A DNA stretch of 64,000 bases from Clostridia bacterium (lineage in GTDB: Bacteria > Bacillota > Clostridia > Acetivibrionales > DSM-2933), in assembly GCA_026418275.1 (NCBI GenBank), contig JAOABQ010000070.1, positions 243,567-307,566 on the forward strand, read 5' to 3'. Positions within the stretch are counted from its first letter, which is position 1. Each line of letters starts with the position of its first letter. The notes under the pieces are model-generated. The model saw nothing but the letters and a program-made list of their open reading frames with translations, did no database searches and was not told the DNA's origin. The position numbers and the translations under genes are program-made. Shown here piece after piece: positions 8,094-17,592 of this stretch.

Positions 8094-9314
8094 ATGAGAA
8101 TGGTATTGGTTACATTGGGGAGTTTTGGCGATATCAGCCCATTTATTTGGATGGGGAAAACCCTTGCAAAACAAGGAAATGAAATAGTATTTCTGGCAAA
8201 CCCATATTTTGAAAAAAACATAGCAAATGAGGGGTTTGATTTCCGCCCTATAGGTACTGTTGAGGATTACAGGACAGCCACTACCCCTTTTATTCCAACA
8301 GGAAATAAATTCAGCGACAAAGGTAAAAGGATTAATGCATCACGAAGGCTCTTCAATTATATGTTTTTAAAACCTGTAAAAGTAACATACGAAATTATTT
8401 CCGAATTGAAATCCAAAGACATGCTAATATTAAATCATTTTTATGCATATGGTGCAAAGCTAGCCGCAGAAAAACATGGACTTAGAAATATAAATATAAA
8501 TTTGTCACCATATTGGCTGAAAACATTCAAAAAAGTTGGTAGTTTATCCTCGTTCTTCGAAAACAAAATGACAAAATTAACAAACAGCTTTATCGATAAA
8601 CAACTTTTCAATAAGCCAATAAATAATTTGAGAAAGGAAATCGGATTGCAGCCATTGCAAAAAAGTAGCATTGAATGGATGTTTAACGGCATGAATTTAT
8701 CTCTTTACCCAGGCTGGTTCCAGGATTTCAAGCTATCAGACGGAATAAAAATTGACTTTATAGGGTTTCCGGAGCATCATGAGGAAAAAGTTTTACTGCC
8801 TCATGATATCAGGGTATTTCTACAAAAGTACGAGAAACCTATTGTATTTACTCCCGGAACGGCTTTTGAAAACAATAAAAAGTTTTTCAGCGAAGCAGTA
8901 CTGGCTCTTGAAAAATTAGGAAAACCGGGTATATTTTTAACAAGGTTCAAGGAATCACTTCCCCAGAAACTGCCTGATAACATTATTTATATGGAATTTG
9001 TACCATTGGATGCACTGCTTGATAAATGCAGCATCCTTGTTCATCATGGAGGAATAGGCACTAGTTATCAAGCTTTGAAGGCAGGTATTCCTCAGATTAT
9101 TTGTTATAGGATGGGAGAGCAAAAAGAAAATGCACGGGTGCTTGAAGCTGCCGGAGTTTGTACTTCACTGTTCTTTGATAAGATTGATAGTAATTTGCTG
9201 ATTAAGAATATTAAAAACCTCATATATAATAATAATGTCCCTTTGAAGTGCAATGAAATAAAAAACAAACTAAAAAGCCCATCATCCGAACAATTGTTAA
9301 AAGATATCCTATAA
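8094..9314 (+). CDS. UGT/MGT-type glycosyltransferase
   Basis: 406 residues of the COG1819/GT1 type. The N-terminal acceptor domain starts MRMVLVTLGSFGDISPFIWM, and the C-terminal donor site has VHHGGIGTSYQALKAGIPQI and GEQKENARVLEAAG. These enzymes move a sugar from UDP- or TDP-sugar to a lipid, drug or other small acceptor. Since a TetR gene with a strong operator precedes it, the pair may respond to a toxic compound that is inactivated by glycosylation; that is inference. GGGGG lies 8 nt before the start. Confidence 0.88.
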   Translation: MRMVLVTLGSFGDISPFIWMGKTLAKQGNEIVFLANPYFEKNIANEGFDFRPIGTVEDYRTATTPFIPTGNKFSDKGKRINASRRLFNYMFLKPVKVTYEIISELKSKDMLILNHFYAYGAKLAAEKHGLRNININLSPYWLKTFKKVGSLSSFFENKMTKLTNSFIDKQLFNKPINNLRKEIGLQPLQKSSIEWMFNGMNLSLYPGWFQDFKLSDGIKIDFIGFPEHHEEKVLLPHDIRVFLQKYEKPIVFTPGTAFENNKKFFSEAVLALEKLGKPGIFLTRFKESLPQKLPDNIIYMEFVPLDALLDKCSILVHHGGIGTSYQALKAGIPQIICYRMGEQKENARVLEAAGVCTSLFFDKIDSNLLIKNIKNLIYNNNVPLKCNEIKNKLKSPSSEQLLKDIL

Positions 9315-9422
9315 AGATTCATTACTAAAGTCACAGAAAAGTCATGACCTTTGATAGATGTATACTTGATTTTCCTATAGTAAAATATTAATGTAAAAAA
9401 TTTGTATAAGGGAGTGTTCAAA

Positions 9423-9695
9423 ATGAAAAAAGACTTTTTTATCGGTTCATTAATTATTAGTACAGTTGTTTTTTGCGGTTCAGTGTGCAATGTTTTCGCA
9501 AGTAACATCCCAATCCCATATTCAACTTCAAGGATTATTTTATCAAGTGATTGTAGTAAATCAGTTGTATCGTGTCAGCCTTATATATCCGGTTCCTATA
9601 CATCAGCAATTAACGGAAATGAGGCTGGTACTGCGAAGGGTGTTATTTCAAACATTTATGTGTCATACAATACAGGAAATATGCCCCAATATTGA
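9423..9695 (+). CDS. Small secreted protein of unknown function
   Basis: 90 residues. An N-terminal signal peptide (MKKDFFIGSLIISTVVFCG...VFA) is cut after about residue 27, followed by a Ser/Tyr-rich region with Cys44 and Cys50 and no recognised domain. AAGGGAG precedes the ATG at 9423. The frame stops abruptly at MPQY. Another frame stays open to 9765, so a 3' frameshift is possible. A terminator lies 160 nt downstream. Confidence 0.6.
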   Translation: MKKDFFIGSLIISTVVFCGSVCNVFASNIPIPYSTSRIILSSDCSKSVVSCQPYISGSYTSAINGNEAGTAKGVISNIYVSYNTGNMPQY

Positions 9696-9854
9696 TTTTT
9701 TGCCATTCGTTATATTTAAAGTTCAGGGTCATTGCACCTTGGCAAAACTCAAGGAGTACAAGTAATTTGAAATAATCACGATAATAAAGCCTAGTAAGCG
9801 AGTCTTAAGTAATGGGGATGTTTCTTCACAAAATTCATAATGGAGCATTCTCAC

Positions 9855-9894
9855 AAGCCGGATACAATAAATAATTTATCCGGCTTTACTTTAT
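9855..9894 (+). terminator. Intrinsic terminator
   Basis: AAGCCGGAT and ATCCGGCTT pair around a 14-nt loop, followed by TACTTTATAG. It probably ends the transcript of the small secreted protein. Confidence 0.6.
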
Positions 9895-10194
9895 AGTTAC
9901 ACAAGTTTTTCAGTCAAATGTACAGAGGTTATAAGTACAGGAGTTCCCAGTTCCGGTTTTCCTTATGCCAAAATTACGGCTTGGTTCACCACTCTGTTTT
10001 TTGTCTCACGGGTGGGCGCAAGTCCGGTATAGTAGATGGTGATTATATTCTCCCGATTCACAACAACAGCTTGCAGCAATTCCAATCGTTCTTGGGGAAG
10101 GTCACAAATTTTTAACTGCTGCCCGAAAACAAAGTGGCTCCGCCACATCTCCCTTTGGTCGAAATTGACCACATTTTGTGCTATAATCCATAAT
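9895..10194. other. Gene-poor accessory stretch
   Basis: No supported gene. A minus-strand frame over 9963-10307 is open and reads partly protein-like (DLPQERLELLQAVVVNREN), but it has no start signal and I cannot place it in a family. It probably represents decayed mobile DNA next to the transposase remnant. Confidence 0.4.
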
Positions 10195-10531
10195 ATGATA
10201 GCGCAAAAAGAATTTACGTCCCTTAGAACTAAACCTAAATATACTATAAAACAAATTTTTGCTGACCATTGGCAACTATTTTTGAATACATATTCCCACT
10301 TAACCATCCGTCAAGCAGTTCATTGTAATGTGAATAAAGTTTTAAAATGCCAAAGAACGCTCAACTGCTATTGCAGCTAAATGCATTAACTGTAAACACC
10401 GCCATCTTGTCCTTACCATCCCCAAAGAATTAAGAGATTTTTTCCGCAAGGACAGGAGTCTATTAAATCTTCTTTTTGATGCTGCAAGCCACCCCATCAT
10501 ACATTTTTATCAAAATGGAGCAATTTCCTAA
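10195..10531 (+). pseudogene. IS91-type transposase remnant
   Basis: The first frame reads MIAQKEF...KPKYTIKQIFADHWQLFLN then VNKVLKCQ, matching the N-terminus of IS91-like (zinc-binding N-domain, Y2) transposases. After an internal deletion and shift another frame gives AAKCINCKHRHLVLTIPKEL then RDFFRKDRSLLNLLFDAASH before TAA. The zinc-finger block is mostly lost and the catalytic tyrosine half is missing. It is a non-functional fragment. Confidence 0.65.
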
Positions 10532-10535
10532 TAAA

Positions 10536-10575
10536 AAAAGGGGATTCATCCTCTATGGATTCCCTCCATGTTTGC
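10536..10575 (-). terminator. Candidate terminator of the amino-acid ABC operon
   Basis: On the minus strand an imperfect stem (GGGAATCCAT / ATGAATCCCC, two mismatches) is followed by TTTTTTTATTA. It lies about 120 nt past the last gene of the operon. Confidence 0.4.
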
Positions 10576-10696
10576 AATGCTTTTAATAAATTTAAACATA
10601 AAACCAACACCATGAATTCTATATTATTCCAACCATTGTATGTGCTATGTTTTTCTAGTTATACATAGAAAAACAATAAATTTTCCCTTCTTTTCC

Positions 10697-11419
10697 TCAT
10701 AAAACCTTACTTAAAAACTCCCTGGTCCGGGCATTCTTTGGGTTTCCAAAGACTTGATCCGGGGTGCCCTCTTCTGCAATTTTCCCTTCATCCATAAAAA
10801 GAATCCTGCTTCCCACTTCCTTCGCAAAGCCCATTTCATGAGTAACAACAACCATTGTCATTCCTTCGGATGCAAGTTTCTTCATGACTTCAAGTACCTC
10901 TCCCACCATTTCCGGATCAAGTGCTGATGTTGGTTCGTCAAAAAGCATGACGTCGGGTGACATAGCCAATGCCCTTACAATTGCGATTCTTTGCTTCTGT
11001 CCCCCGGAAAGCTGCCCGGGATAGTTATCCGCTTTATCTCTAAGGCCAATCCGTTCCAACAAGTCAAAGGCAATCTTATTTGCCTCATCCTTTTGAAATC
11101 CTTTGAGCTTTATGGGAGCAAGGGTGATATTATCCAATACGGTCATGTGGGGAAACAGGTTGAATTGCTGGAAAACCATTCCCATTTTCTGTCTCTGCTT
11201 ATTGATGTCGTTGTGCTTGCTTGTTATGGATACACCCTCAAAAACAATCTCTCCCTTTGTTGGATGCTCCAGGAGGTTTAGGCACCTTAAGAAAGTACTT
11301 TTTCCCGAGCCGCTGGGACCAATCACAACTACAACTTCACCTTTTTTTATGTGCACATGAATTCCGTTTAATACATGTAGCTTACCAAACTTTTTATGCA
11401 AATCGGATACCTTAATCAC
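10697..11419 (-). CDS. Polar amino-acid ABC transporter ATPase (GlnQ-like)
   Basis: 240 residues with Walker [11 protein letters not shown]-loop [16 protein letters not shown], signature LSGGQKQR, Walker [14 protein letters not shown] and H-loop VVTHEM. This is the PAAT (HisP/GlnQ) subfamily. The GTG start at 11419 overlaps the permease gene by 8 nt. It energises uptake of a polar amino acid together with the two genes upstream. Confidence 0.93.
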   Translation of the reverse strand: MIKVSDLHKKFGKLHVLNGIHVHIKKGEVVVVIGPSGSGKSTFLRCLNLLEHPTKGEIVFEGVSITSKHNDINKQRQKMGMVFQQFNLFPHMTVLDNITLAPIKLKGFQKDEANKIAFDLLERIGLRDKADNYPGQLSGGQKQRIAIVRALAMSPDVMLFDEPTSALDPEMVGEVLEVMKKLASEGMTMVVVTHEMGFAKEVGSRILFMDEGKIAEEGTPDQVFGNPKNARTREFLSKVL

Positions 11420-12104
11420 CGGTCCTCATCCTCCCTTCAAACCGTCCGAGCAGTTTTGACAATGTAAAGGTAAGTACAAAATAAATTACCGCAGCAACAA
11501 TCAGCGGCTCAAAGGGCTGGTAGGTGATTCCCCTTACTGTCTGCGCATTATACATTAACTCTGAAACGCCAATAATTGAAACGATTGATGACTCTTTGAT
11601 TACCACGATAAACTCATTTCCCAGTGCAGGCAGTATATTTTTAAATGCCTGGGGAAGTATGATATACCGCATTGCCATTCCATGTGTAAGCCCTAAGGAC
11701 CTGGCCGCTTCCATCTGTCCTTTATCGATGGCCTGAATACCGGCACGGATGATTTCCGCCACATAGGCGGCACTGTTAATTGCCAGGGTAATCACCCCCG
11801 ACATAAAATCTGAAAAATTAACGCCTAGAAAAGGTTTTAGTGCCGGAATATCCGGAAACCGGATGCCGATCCTCTCAAGGCCATAGTATATAACCAGAAG
11901 CTGCACCATCAGCGGCGTTCCCCTGACAAACTCAATATAAGCCGATGATATGGCTTTTAATACTCTATTTTTCGATATTTTCATAAGTGCAAGAAAAATC
12001 CCCAGCAAAACACCGAAAAAAACAGTAAGTATTGCAAGTAAGACTGTATTCTTTGCACCATTTATAAAAAACATATAGTATTCCGATAAAAAGGAAAAGT
12101 CCAT
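11412..12104 (-). CDS. Polar amino-acid ABC transporter permease
   Basis: About 230 residues with five hydrophobic spans and the PAAT permease signature ([20 protein letters not shown]) that contacts the ATPase. Start taken at ATG 12104 ([12 protein letters not shown]), after a G-rich site. It is separated from the binding-protein gene by a hairpin terminator (12155-12190). Confidence 0.9.
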   Translation of the reverse strand: MDFSFLSEYYMFFINGAKNTVLLAILTVFFGVLLGIFLALMKISKNRVLKAISSAYIEFVRGTPLMVQLLVIYYGLERIGIRFPDIPALKPFLGVNFSDFMSGVITLAINSAAYVAEIIRAGIQAIDKGQMEAARSLGLTHGMAMRYIILPQAFKNILPALGNEFIVVIKESSIVSIIGVSELMYNAQTVRGITYQPFEPLIVAAVIYFVLTFTLSKLLGRFEGRMRTGD

Positions 12105-12154
12105 CCTCACACCCCCCCAAACCACGGTTGTACATAGACAGGTATTGCTAACAT

Positions 12155-12190
12155 TAAAAAATAGCGTTTTAATGCTAACGCTATTTTTTA
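12155..12190 (-). terminator. Intercistronic attenuating hairpin
   Basis: TAAAAAATAGCGTT and AACGCTATTTTTTA form a 14-bp stem that carries its own U tract in either direction. It lies between the binding-protein gene and the permease gene. In ABC uptake operons such partial terminators raise binding-protein output over permease and ATPase; that role here is inferred. Confidence 0.75.
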
Positions 12191-12206
12191 ATAGATGTGT
12201 TTAAAC

Positions 12207-13013
12207 TTAGTTGCTTTCAATAGACGCATCGCTTGCTTCTTTAACAAACCGCTCCAGACTCTTATCCAGCGTTATCCGGTCTATGGTTTTATTCATGGCT
12301 TCCACCAGTTCCGAATTGTCCTTTGCAACCGCCACAGCCGATCCGCCTACATCATCGCTTACTTTAATATCTGAAATGACAATATCCTGATTTTTATTGA
12401 TATATGCAGCGGCAACAGGTAACTCCATAACAACCGCATCCACCTTTTTGTTTTTTAACTCAAGGACAAGATCAGATACTTTCCCTAAAGATTTAAGCTC
12501 TGCATCCTTGATCTGTTCCTTCGCAATTTCCTCCTGAGTAGAACCCTTTTGAACTCCTACTTTTTTACTCTTCAAATCCTCCAGGGATTTGATTTTATCC
12601 TTATCTTCCGTCCTGACCACAATACCCTGCTGCGCCCTATAATAAATCTTTGTAAAATCAACCTGTTTCATTCTCTCTTCTGTCGGTGTCATCCCTGCAA
12701 TAACATAATCTACTTTTCCGGTCTGAAGTGCAGCCAGAAGCCCCTCAAAATCCATCTCTTTAATTTCAAACTCCACGCCTAAATCCTTTGCAATTTCTTT
12801 AGCCACCGAAATGTCAAACCCGATAATTTCGTCCTTACCGTTGATACTCTTATGGAACTCATAAGGTGGGTAATCCGCACTTGTACCCAATATAATTTTT
12901 CCTGAATCTTTCACTTTTTTCATTGTATCTACTTTTCCGCATCCTACAAAAGAAAAAAGCATCATTCCTGCAAGCATGAGTGTAACCACTTTTAAAAATA
13001 GCTTTTTTGACAC
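12207..13013 (-). CDS. Amino-acid ABC transporter substrate-binding lipoprotein
   Basis: About 268 residues. An N-terminal signal ends in a lipobox (LFSFVGC), predicting lipid anchoring to the outer face of the membrane. It is a family-3 solute-binding protein: ILGTSADYPPYEFH, EIIGFDISVAKEIAKDLG, DYVIAGMTPTEERMKQVDFT. Start chosen at GTG 13013 (VSKKLFLK) 8 nt after GGGGAGG; the ATG at 13043 sits almost at the predicted transcription start. Ligand not determinable beyond polar amino acid. Confidence 0.9.
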   Translation of the reverse strand: MSKKLFLKVVTLMLAGMMLFSFVGCGKVDTMKKVKDSGKIILGTSADYPPYEFHKSINGKDEIIGFDISVAKEIAKDLGVEFEIKEMDFEGLLAALQTGKVDYVIAGMTPTEERMKQVDFTKIYYRAQQGIVVRTEDKDKIKSLEDLKSKKVGVQKGSTQEEIAKEQIKDAELKSLGKVSDLVLELKNKKVDAVVMELPVAAAYINKNQDIVISDIKVSDDVGGSAVAVAKDNSELVEAMNKTIDRITLDKSLERFVKEASDASIESN

Positions 13014-13051
13014 CTTTACTTCCTCCCCAAATAAAAATTTCATCGGTTTTT

Positions 13052-13080
13052 ATTATAAATCATTTTCTATTAATTAACAA
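13052..13080 (-). promoter_or_regulatory. Promoter of the amino-acid ABC operon
   Basis: On the minus strand TTGTTA (13075-13080), a 17-nt spacer and TATAAT (13052-13057). It places the transcript start near 13045. Confidence 0.75.
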
Positions 13081-13154
13081 GTACTTTCATCATTTTATGT
13101 ATACTTGTCTTTATATTCTTTCATTTATATCCTATGCAGCTTGGACATAAATAA

Positions 13155-13179
13155 TGCCTAAACATTTAATGTTTAGGCA
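13155..13179 (-). terminator. Inverted repeat, possible terminator of the HD gene
   Basis: A perfect 11-bp inverted repeat, TGCCTAAACAT / ATGTTTAGGCA, with a 3-nt loop about 100 nt past the HD-hydrolase stop. The T tract after it is weak (ATTATTTATG), so an operator is also possible. Confidence 0.4.
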
Positions 13180-13277
13180 CTTAATAAACCGCAAAAACAA
13201 TCCAAACCAGAATACATGCACAGACAGCAATGTCATTTTATGTTAATCAAACTTTCTGTTTTGTAATTCACTTTCAG

Positions 13278-13913
13278 TTAATGCTGCAACTCCTCCTGGC
13301 ATTTGGTTAAAAACAATTGGATATTCTCACGCTCCTTCTCTATCTTTTCGCCGGTCATTCCGCCTCTTCCCAAACGGTCACACAAGGAAAGCAGTGCCAC
13401 TTCATCAATGGAAGATTCTCTTGCCATGGCTTTTATATCTGCAAAAGGCAGACCCCGGGTCACAAAAAGGGTTTGCATATGCCATCTTACCATCCGTGAA
13501 ACTTTTTCTGTAAACTTTTCTTCCGCTCCCAACGCTTTCAGGAATTTGACAGCTAACGCCTTTCCTTCTTTATCATGATCATAGGATGTAATTTTTCCTT
13601 TTCTTACTTTTGTAGTGGTCCCCTTTCCCAGGTCATGCAGCAGGGCCGACCACATAAAAACTCCGGGATCACTGCTTAAGTGCTTTAGCTCGGCAGCGTG
13701 GTCCACTACCAGCATGGTATGGTTCCATACACTCCCCTCCGGGTGATGCAGGGGTGATTGCTGTGTCTCTATCAACTCTCCAAGAAGTGTAAAAGGGTAT
13801 TCCCTGTGGAAAAACCCGGTTCTAGCCAATTGATTAAAATAATCCGATGGTTTTTTATCCTGCATGAGGTGTGTATCAAATTCCTCAAAACGCACATTTT
13901 TTTCCTTGGTCAT
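13278..13913 (-). CDS. HD-domain phosphohydrolase
   Basis: About 211 residues. The HD motif is visible as H in VWNHTMLVVDHAAEL and HDLGKG in WSALLHDLGKGTTT, followed by MVRWHMQTLF. It resembles the HD half of CCA-adding-type proteins and predicts metal-dependent nucleotide or nucleic-acid phosphoester hydrolysis. ATG 13913 has AGGA just upstream. It stands alone between the ABC operon and the CDF gene. Confidence 0.8.
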   Translation of the reverse strand: MTKEKNVRFEEFDTHLMQDKKPSDYFNQLARTGFFHREYPFTLLGELIETQQSPLHHPEGSVWNHTMLVVDHAAELKHLSSDPGVFMWSALLHDLGKGTTTKVRKGKITSYDHDKEGKALAVKFLKALGAEEKFTEKVSRMVRWHMQTLFVTRGLPFADIKAMARESSIDEVALLSLCDRLGRGGMTGEKIEKERENIQLFLTKCQEELQH

Positions 13914-14028
13914 TTTCCTAATCACTCCACATTAGTTTCGGTATTTTTCTGAAGAATGCTTTGGAATGTTAGCGGTACTGCCCACATACCTTTAAAGCAC
14001 TACTAAGTTAAAAACGAACAAACAACGG

Positions 14029-14886
14029 TTAAGCAGGATTTACATGCACCACCACATCCTTTATATTTTTTATATCCTTTACCTTTTCTTTTATTCCGGC
14101 AGCAATACTATGGCTTTCATGCACTGTCATGCGGCCTTCGATGGAAACCTTGACAATCACAATAAACCCGACACCTACAGGTTTTGCAGTGACATCGTCC
14201 ACATGATCAACACCTTTCACTGCTTGAATGATATTTACGACTTTGATCTTTAACGCTTCATCAATGTCGGTGTCCATTAAAACCTGATAAGCTCCTTTAA
14301 AGATGCGGATGGCTGTATATAAAATCCATAATGAAATACCTATGCCCACAGCCCCGTCTACCCAGTAGATTCCAAAGAACCCGAAAACAATTCCCAAGAG
14401 TGTTGATGTTGTTACAAATACGTCGTTCCTATGATCTTCTGCATTTGCCGAAATTAATAAGTTTTCTTCTCTTTTTGCCAATCTTCTTGCATAGATAAAC
14501 AGAAAAATCTTACTGAAAATGGTAAACAAAGCAACCCCAATAAGCCACCATGTAAACTGGAATGCCTTATTGTAAAGAATGGAGTCTAAAGAACTCCGGA
14601 ATATTTTATATGCAACAAGAAGGAGTGAAAAGCTGATTACCATAGAAAATATATATTCCGCCTTGCCATGCCCGTAAGGATGATCTTTATCTTCGGGCTG
14701 GCTGGCAATCCGGTTGCCTACAAAGGTCATGGCAGAAGCAAATACATCACCCAAGCTGTTAAAACCGTCAGCAATCATTGCCTGGCTCCGGCTGAAAAAG
14801 CCTGCAGCCAGCTTTAGTATAAGGAGTAATAGGTTTGCAGCTATTCCCAATACAGCAACCCTCTTGGTAACTTTAAATCTTTCCAT
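14029..14886 (-). CDS. Cation diffusion facilitator (CDF) exporter
   Basis: 285 residues: five or six membrane spans with the CDF signature ADGFNSLGD and HPYGHGKAEY, the metal-site region SANAEDHRNDVF, and a C-terminal cytoplasmic ferredoxin-like domain (ALKIKVVNIIQAVKGVDHVDDV...). It exports divalent metal (Zn, Fe, Co or Mn) by proton antiport. AGGTGG is 7 nt before the ATG. Confidence 0.92.
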   Translation of the reverse strand: MERFKVTKRVAVLGIAANLLLLILKLAAGFFSRSQAMIADGFNSLGDVFASAMTFVGNRIASQPEDKDHPYGHGKAEYIFSMVISFSLLLVAYKIFRSSLDSILYNKAFQFTWWLIGVALFTIFSKIFLFIYARRLAKREENLLISANAEDHRNDVFVTTSTLLGIVFGFFGIYWVDGAVGIGISLWILYTAIRIFKGAYQVLMDTDIDEALKIKVVNIIQAVKGVDHVDDVTAKPVGVGFIVIVKVSIEGRMTVHESHSIAAGIKEKVKDIKNIKDVVVHVNPA

Positions 14887-15098
14887 TTGAATACCACCTA
14901 TATTGAACGCGATGAGGATTTTAAACCACGCTTCAATTTCCTTGATTTAATATTGTGAAAATTCCATTTGTCCATGTGTAATCATTTTCACGGTCTATAC
15001 AGTCTTCCCATCAAAGCAACTTGCTTTCATCAGTAGATGTATCTATTTTGCACAAAATTGAAGCCTGCAATTCAGTACCATAAAACAAAGAAATACAT

Positions 15099-15126
15099 GA
15101 AAAAAGGGCCTCACGGCTCTTTTTTC
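15099..15126 (-). terminator. Intrinsic terminator of the 49-aa ORF
   Basis: AAAAAAGGGCC and GGCTCTTTTTT pair with one mismatch around TCAC. It begins 5 nt after the stop of the small ORF and carries a U tract in both directions. Confidence 0.75.
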
Positions 15127-15130
15127 AAAG

Positions 15131-15280
15131 TTATTCTATTAATTCCCAGTAATCATAATGACATTCCCACTCATATATCCTTCCATCCATCCTAAATGCA
15201 AACCAAAAACCATTTTCAAACTTCCCAATTACAAACCCATGAAATAATTTGTTTCCATGTTTAATTGTTGAGAACTTCAT
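15131..15280 (-). CDS. Putative 49-residue aromatic-rich protein
   Basis: The frame starts MKFSTIKHGNKLFHGFVIGK and continues FENGFWFAFRMDGRIYEWEC to a Tyr/Trp/Glu-rich end. The composition looks like a real small beta-strand protein, and a strong terminator sits 5 nt downstream. Against it, no clear Shine-Dalgarno precedes the ATG; AGGAG lies about 25 nt upstream, and an in-frame GTG at 15289 is an alternative. Family not recognised. Confidence 0.5.
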   Translation of the reverse strand: MKFSTIKHGNKLFHGFVIGKFENGFWFAFRMDGRIYEWECHYDYWELIE

Positions 15281-15360
15281 TACAATCACTTGCTTTACAT
15301 AATAACTCCTAATTATAGATTACCATATACTTCCTGTCCTAAACATCTTTTTTAATTTTT

Positions 15361-17592
15361 TTATTCCACTCTCGCCTTCAGGCTGTCTGCCATGGAAATG
15401 CCGATAATAAGCCTTCTGCTTAAAAGCTTTGATATTTCATAGGTTGTAAATATAATCACAAACCCAAGCACAATACTGATGCCTTGAAGTTTAGGCAAAA
15501 TGCTCATATCCATTTGAGATGTAATCATATCAAAGAATTTTCCTACAGCCATAATGATAATTGGAACGGATAAAGCATAGCCAATAACAACTAAAACCGT
15601 ATTAGAGTTTAGCACCAGAGAATAGATTTTCTTTTTGCTATAACCTAGAATTTTCAAAAGAGATATATTGGCTCTATTCTCTTCAATAACCATCGAAGTT
15701 ACAACATATATGATAATGAGTCCAATGATAAAGGATATGATCCCTACGATCAAAACCATGATTTGCATAGGCTCTACCATGTTTTTAAAGCCTTTTAGTA
15801 TCTCCTGTTTATCCAGCTTTGCAATCAGCATATTGGGGTCAAATTTCATTTCCTTATTAGAGAGGATACCCAAATAGCCGTCTTCCGGAAAACCGCAGTG
15901 CCTATTAAATTGTTCCAAGGGCATATAGATATAATCTCCAATATAAGCCTCTGCAATTTTATCAATTGTTAAGGAAAATTCCTTTGAACTCAGTTTACTT
16001 TTAACCTTCAGCAAATCCTTTTCCTTTAGCCCAAGCTTTTTTGCCAAAGGCTTGGTAATAATCACCCGGTCAAAGCTTATTTTATTCCCTTTCGCATCTC
16101 TGAGTTCTACCAGTTTCGCGTCCTTTTGGATCCCGTTTATTGTAAAAGCCTCTTCTTTTTTATCTCCCACCTTGGTTGTAAAAAGCATACTCGACATTTT
16201 TTCAAAGTCTACAGGTTTTTCAAATTTCATGGTATTAAAAATATACGCATAATCATACTTATATATCTTTTCATAGCTGTCGTAAACAGTACTGTTAATG
16301 GAATCGTTGGTTACAAAGCCAAAGAGCAGAAGCATGGATGCCAAGGAAACACCTAACACCATGAGTATTGCCCGGGGGATATTCCGGACAATTTCCCTTA
16401 TCTTAAACTTTGTTGCAAATTTAAACCGGTTTAGATTTAATCTTTTTTCCAAAAATCCTACCTTAACCTTGCTTCCTCCTCCCCTTATCAATAGGAGAGG
16501 CGGCATTGCAAGGGCCTTCCGAACCACCAAAAACGTGGAAGGAACAAGAAAAAGAAAGGGAAGCATGAGGCTCATTAAAAATCCGATAACATTGTAATTA
16601 AAATGAATAATGGGTAAACTATACTGTATTTCCTGAACAACTACCAAAGGCCTTGCAAGAAAAATCCCTGCAGCCGTTCCTGTTACGCTGCCTGCTAAAG
16701 AAATCATAACCGCATAGGCAAGGTAATGTTTTAGGATTTCCTTTTTCCTGTACCCCAGTGCATAAAGTGTCCCGATTTGAACAAATTCACCTTTTAAAAG
16801 GCGCCATAGAACCACTGCGATGAGCATACAGGTCAGAACCAGAATCGCGACCGGAATTACCTTTCCTGCCTCAATAAACGCAGTTATATCCCCATTAAAG
16901 GCGCTGATCCTTGTGTTTTCTTCCTTGCTCAGCCATTTTATAACAATATAATTGTCATTTAAGTAATTTTTAAATTCATCCAGGTTGTCTTTATTAAACT
17001 TTACCAGATAATTTAAGGATCCTTTGCTAAAGCTTTCAAATGCCTTTGCGGAAACAACGGCAAAGCCAAAAGCATGCGGATTATTGATAAGTTCATTCTC
17101 AGCCTTCAAAACATATAGATAATCAGGTAAAGCGATATATCCTACCAATGTATATTTTTTGCCATCCATTTCAAACTTGCTGTTTAAACTTAATTCATGT
17201 GCTTTGGCAAATTTCATATCCATTACAATCTCACTGCTGTTTTCAATCCTTCGTCCCTCTATCACTTGATATTTGTTCACCTTGCGCGTTTCGGAAAAAA
17301 CTCTTAGTGTAGAATCCTTGTCATACTGATAATCCCTGAATAACCGTTCTTCCAAAACAACATTAAACTTTGACTCTATCTCCCCAATATGTGCAATGGG
17401 TTTTTGAAGTATGAAGTTTGCGTCTTCCATTTCAGAGTCTTTTCTGAATTGATCCACACTTTCCTTGATGCCGGGACCGCATATTGTGAAAGAAATATAA
17501 AGCATACAGCTAAAAAATACCAGTAGGAAGGCACCAAAATATCTGGATTTGTTTTCCAATATAGTTCTTCTAATCTTTCTATTTAAAATCAT
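15361..17592 (-). CDS. FtsX-like ABC permease, module 1
   Basis: About 743 residues. One N-terminal span and a long extracytoplasmic domain are followed by three spans, a second extracytoplasmic domain and three further spans, giving two FtsX domains as in MacB/SalY-type permeases. The ATG overlaps the ATPase stop (TAATG). A paralogue of the same length lies at 50254-52497. Likely substrates are antimicrobial peptides, lipids or heme; not determinable here. Confidence 0.9.
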   Translation of the reverse strand: MILNRKIRRTILENKSRYFGAFLLVFFSCMLYISFTICGPGIKESVDQFRKDSEMEDANFILQKPIAHIGEIESKFNVVLEERLFRDYQYDKDSTLRVFSETRKVNKYQVIEGRRIENSSEIVMDMKFAKAHELSLNSKFEMDGKKYTLVGYIALPDYLYVLKAENELINNPHAFGFAVVSAKAFESFSKGSLNYLVKFNKDNLDEFKNYLNDNYIVIKWLSKEENTRISAFNGDITAFIEAGKVIPVAILVLTCMLIAVVLWRLLKGEFVQIGTLYALGYRKKEILKHYLAYAVMISLAGSVTGTAAGIFLARPLVVVQEIQYSLPIIHFNYNVIGFLMSLMLPFLFLVPSTFLVVRKALAMPPLLLIRGGGSKVKVGFLEKRLNLNRFKFATKFKIREIVRNIPRAILMVLGVSLASMLLLFGFVTNDSINSTVYDSYEKIYKYDYAYIFNTMKFEKPVDFEKMSSMLFTTKVGDKKEEAFTINGIQKDAKLVELRDAKGNKISFDRVIITKPLAKKLGLKEKDLLKVKSKLSSKEFSLTIDKIAEAYIGDYIYMPLEQFNRHCGFPEDGYLGILSNKEMKFDPNMLIAKLDKQEILKGFKNMVEPMQIMVLIVGIISFIIGLIIIYVVTSMVIEENRANISLLKILGYSKKKIYSLVLNSNTVLVVIGYALSVPIIIMAVGKFFDMITSQMDMSILPKLQGISIVLGFVIIFTTYEISKLLSRRLIIGISMADSLKARVE

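Noticed and set aside
9963..10307. 114-codon minus frame with DLPQERLELLQAVVV
   Set aside because: Partly protein-like, but no start site or family, and it overlaps the transposase remnant; kept only as a note on the gene-poor stretch.
9895..10696. CRISPR array or integron-like repeats
   Set aside because: No regularly spaced repeats are present in this or any other stretch of the window.
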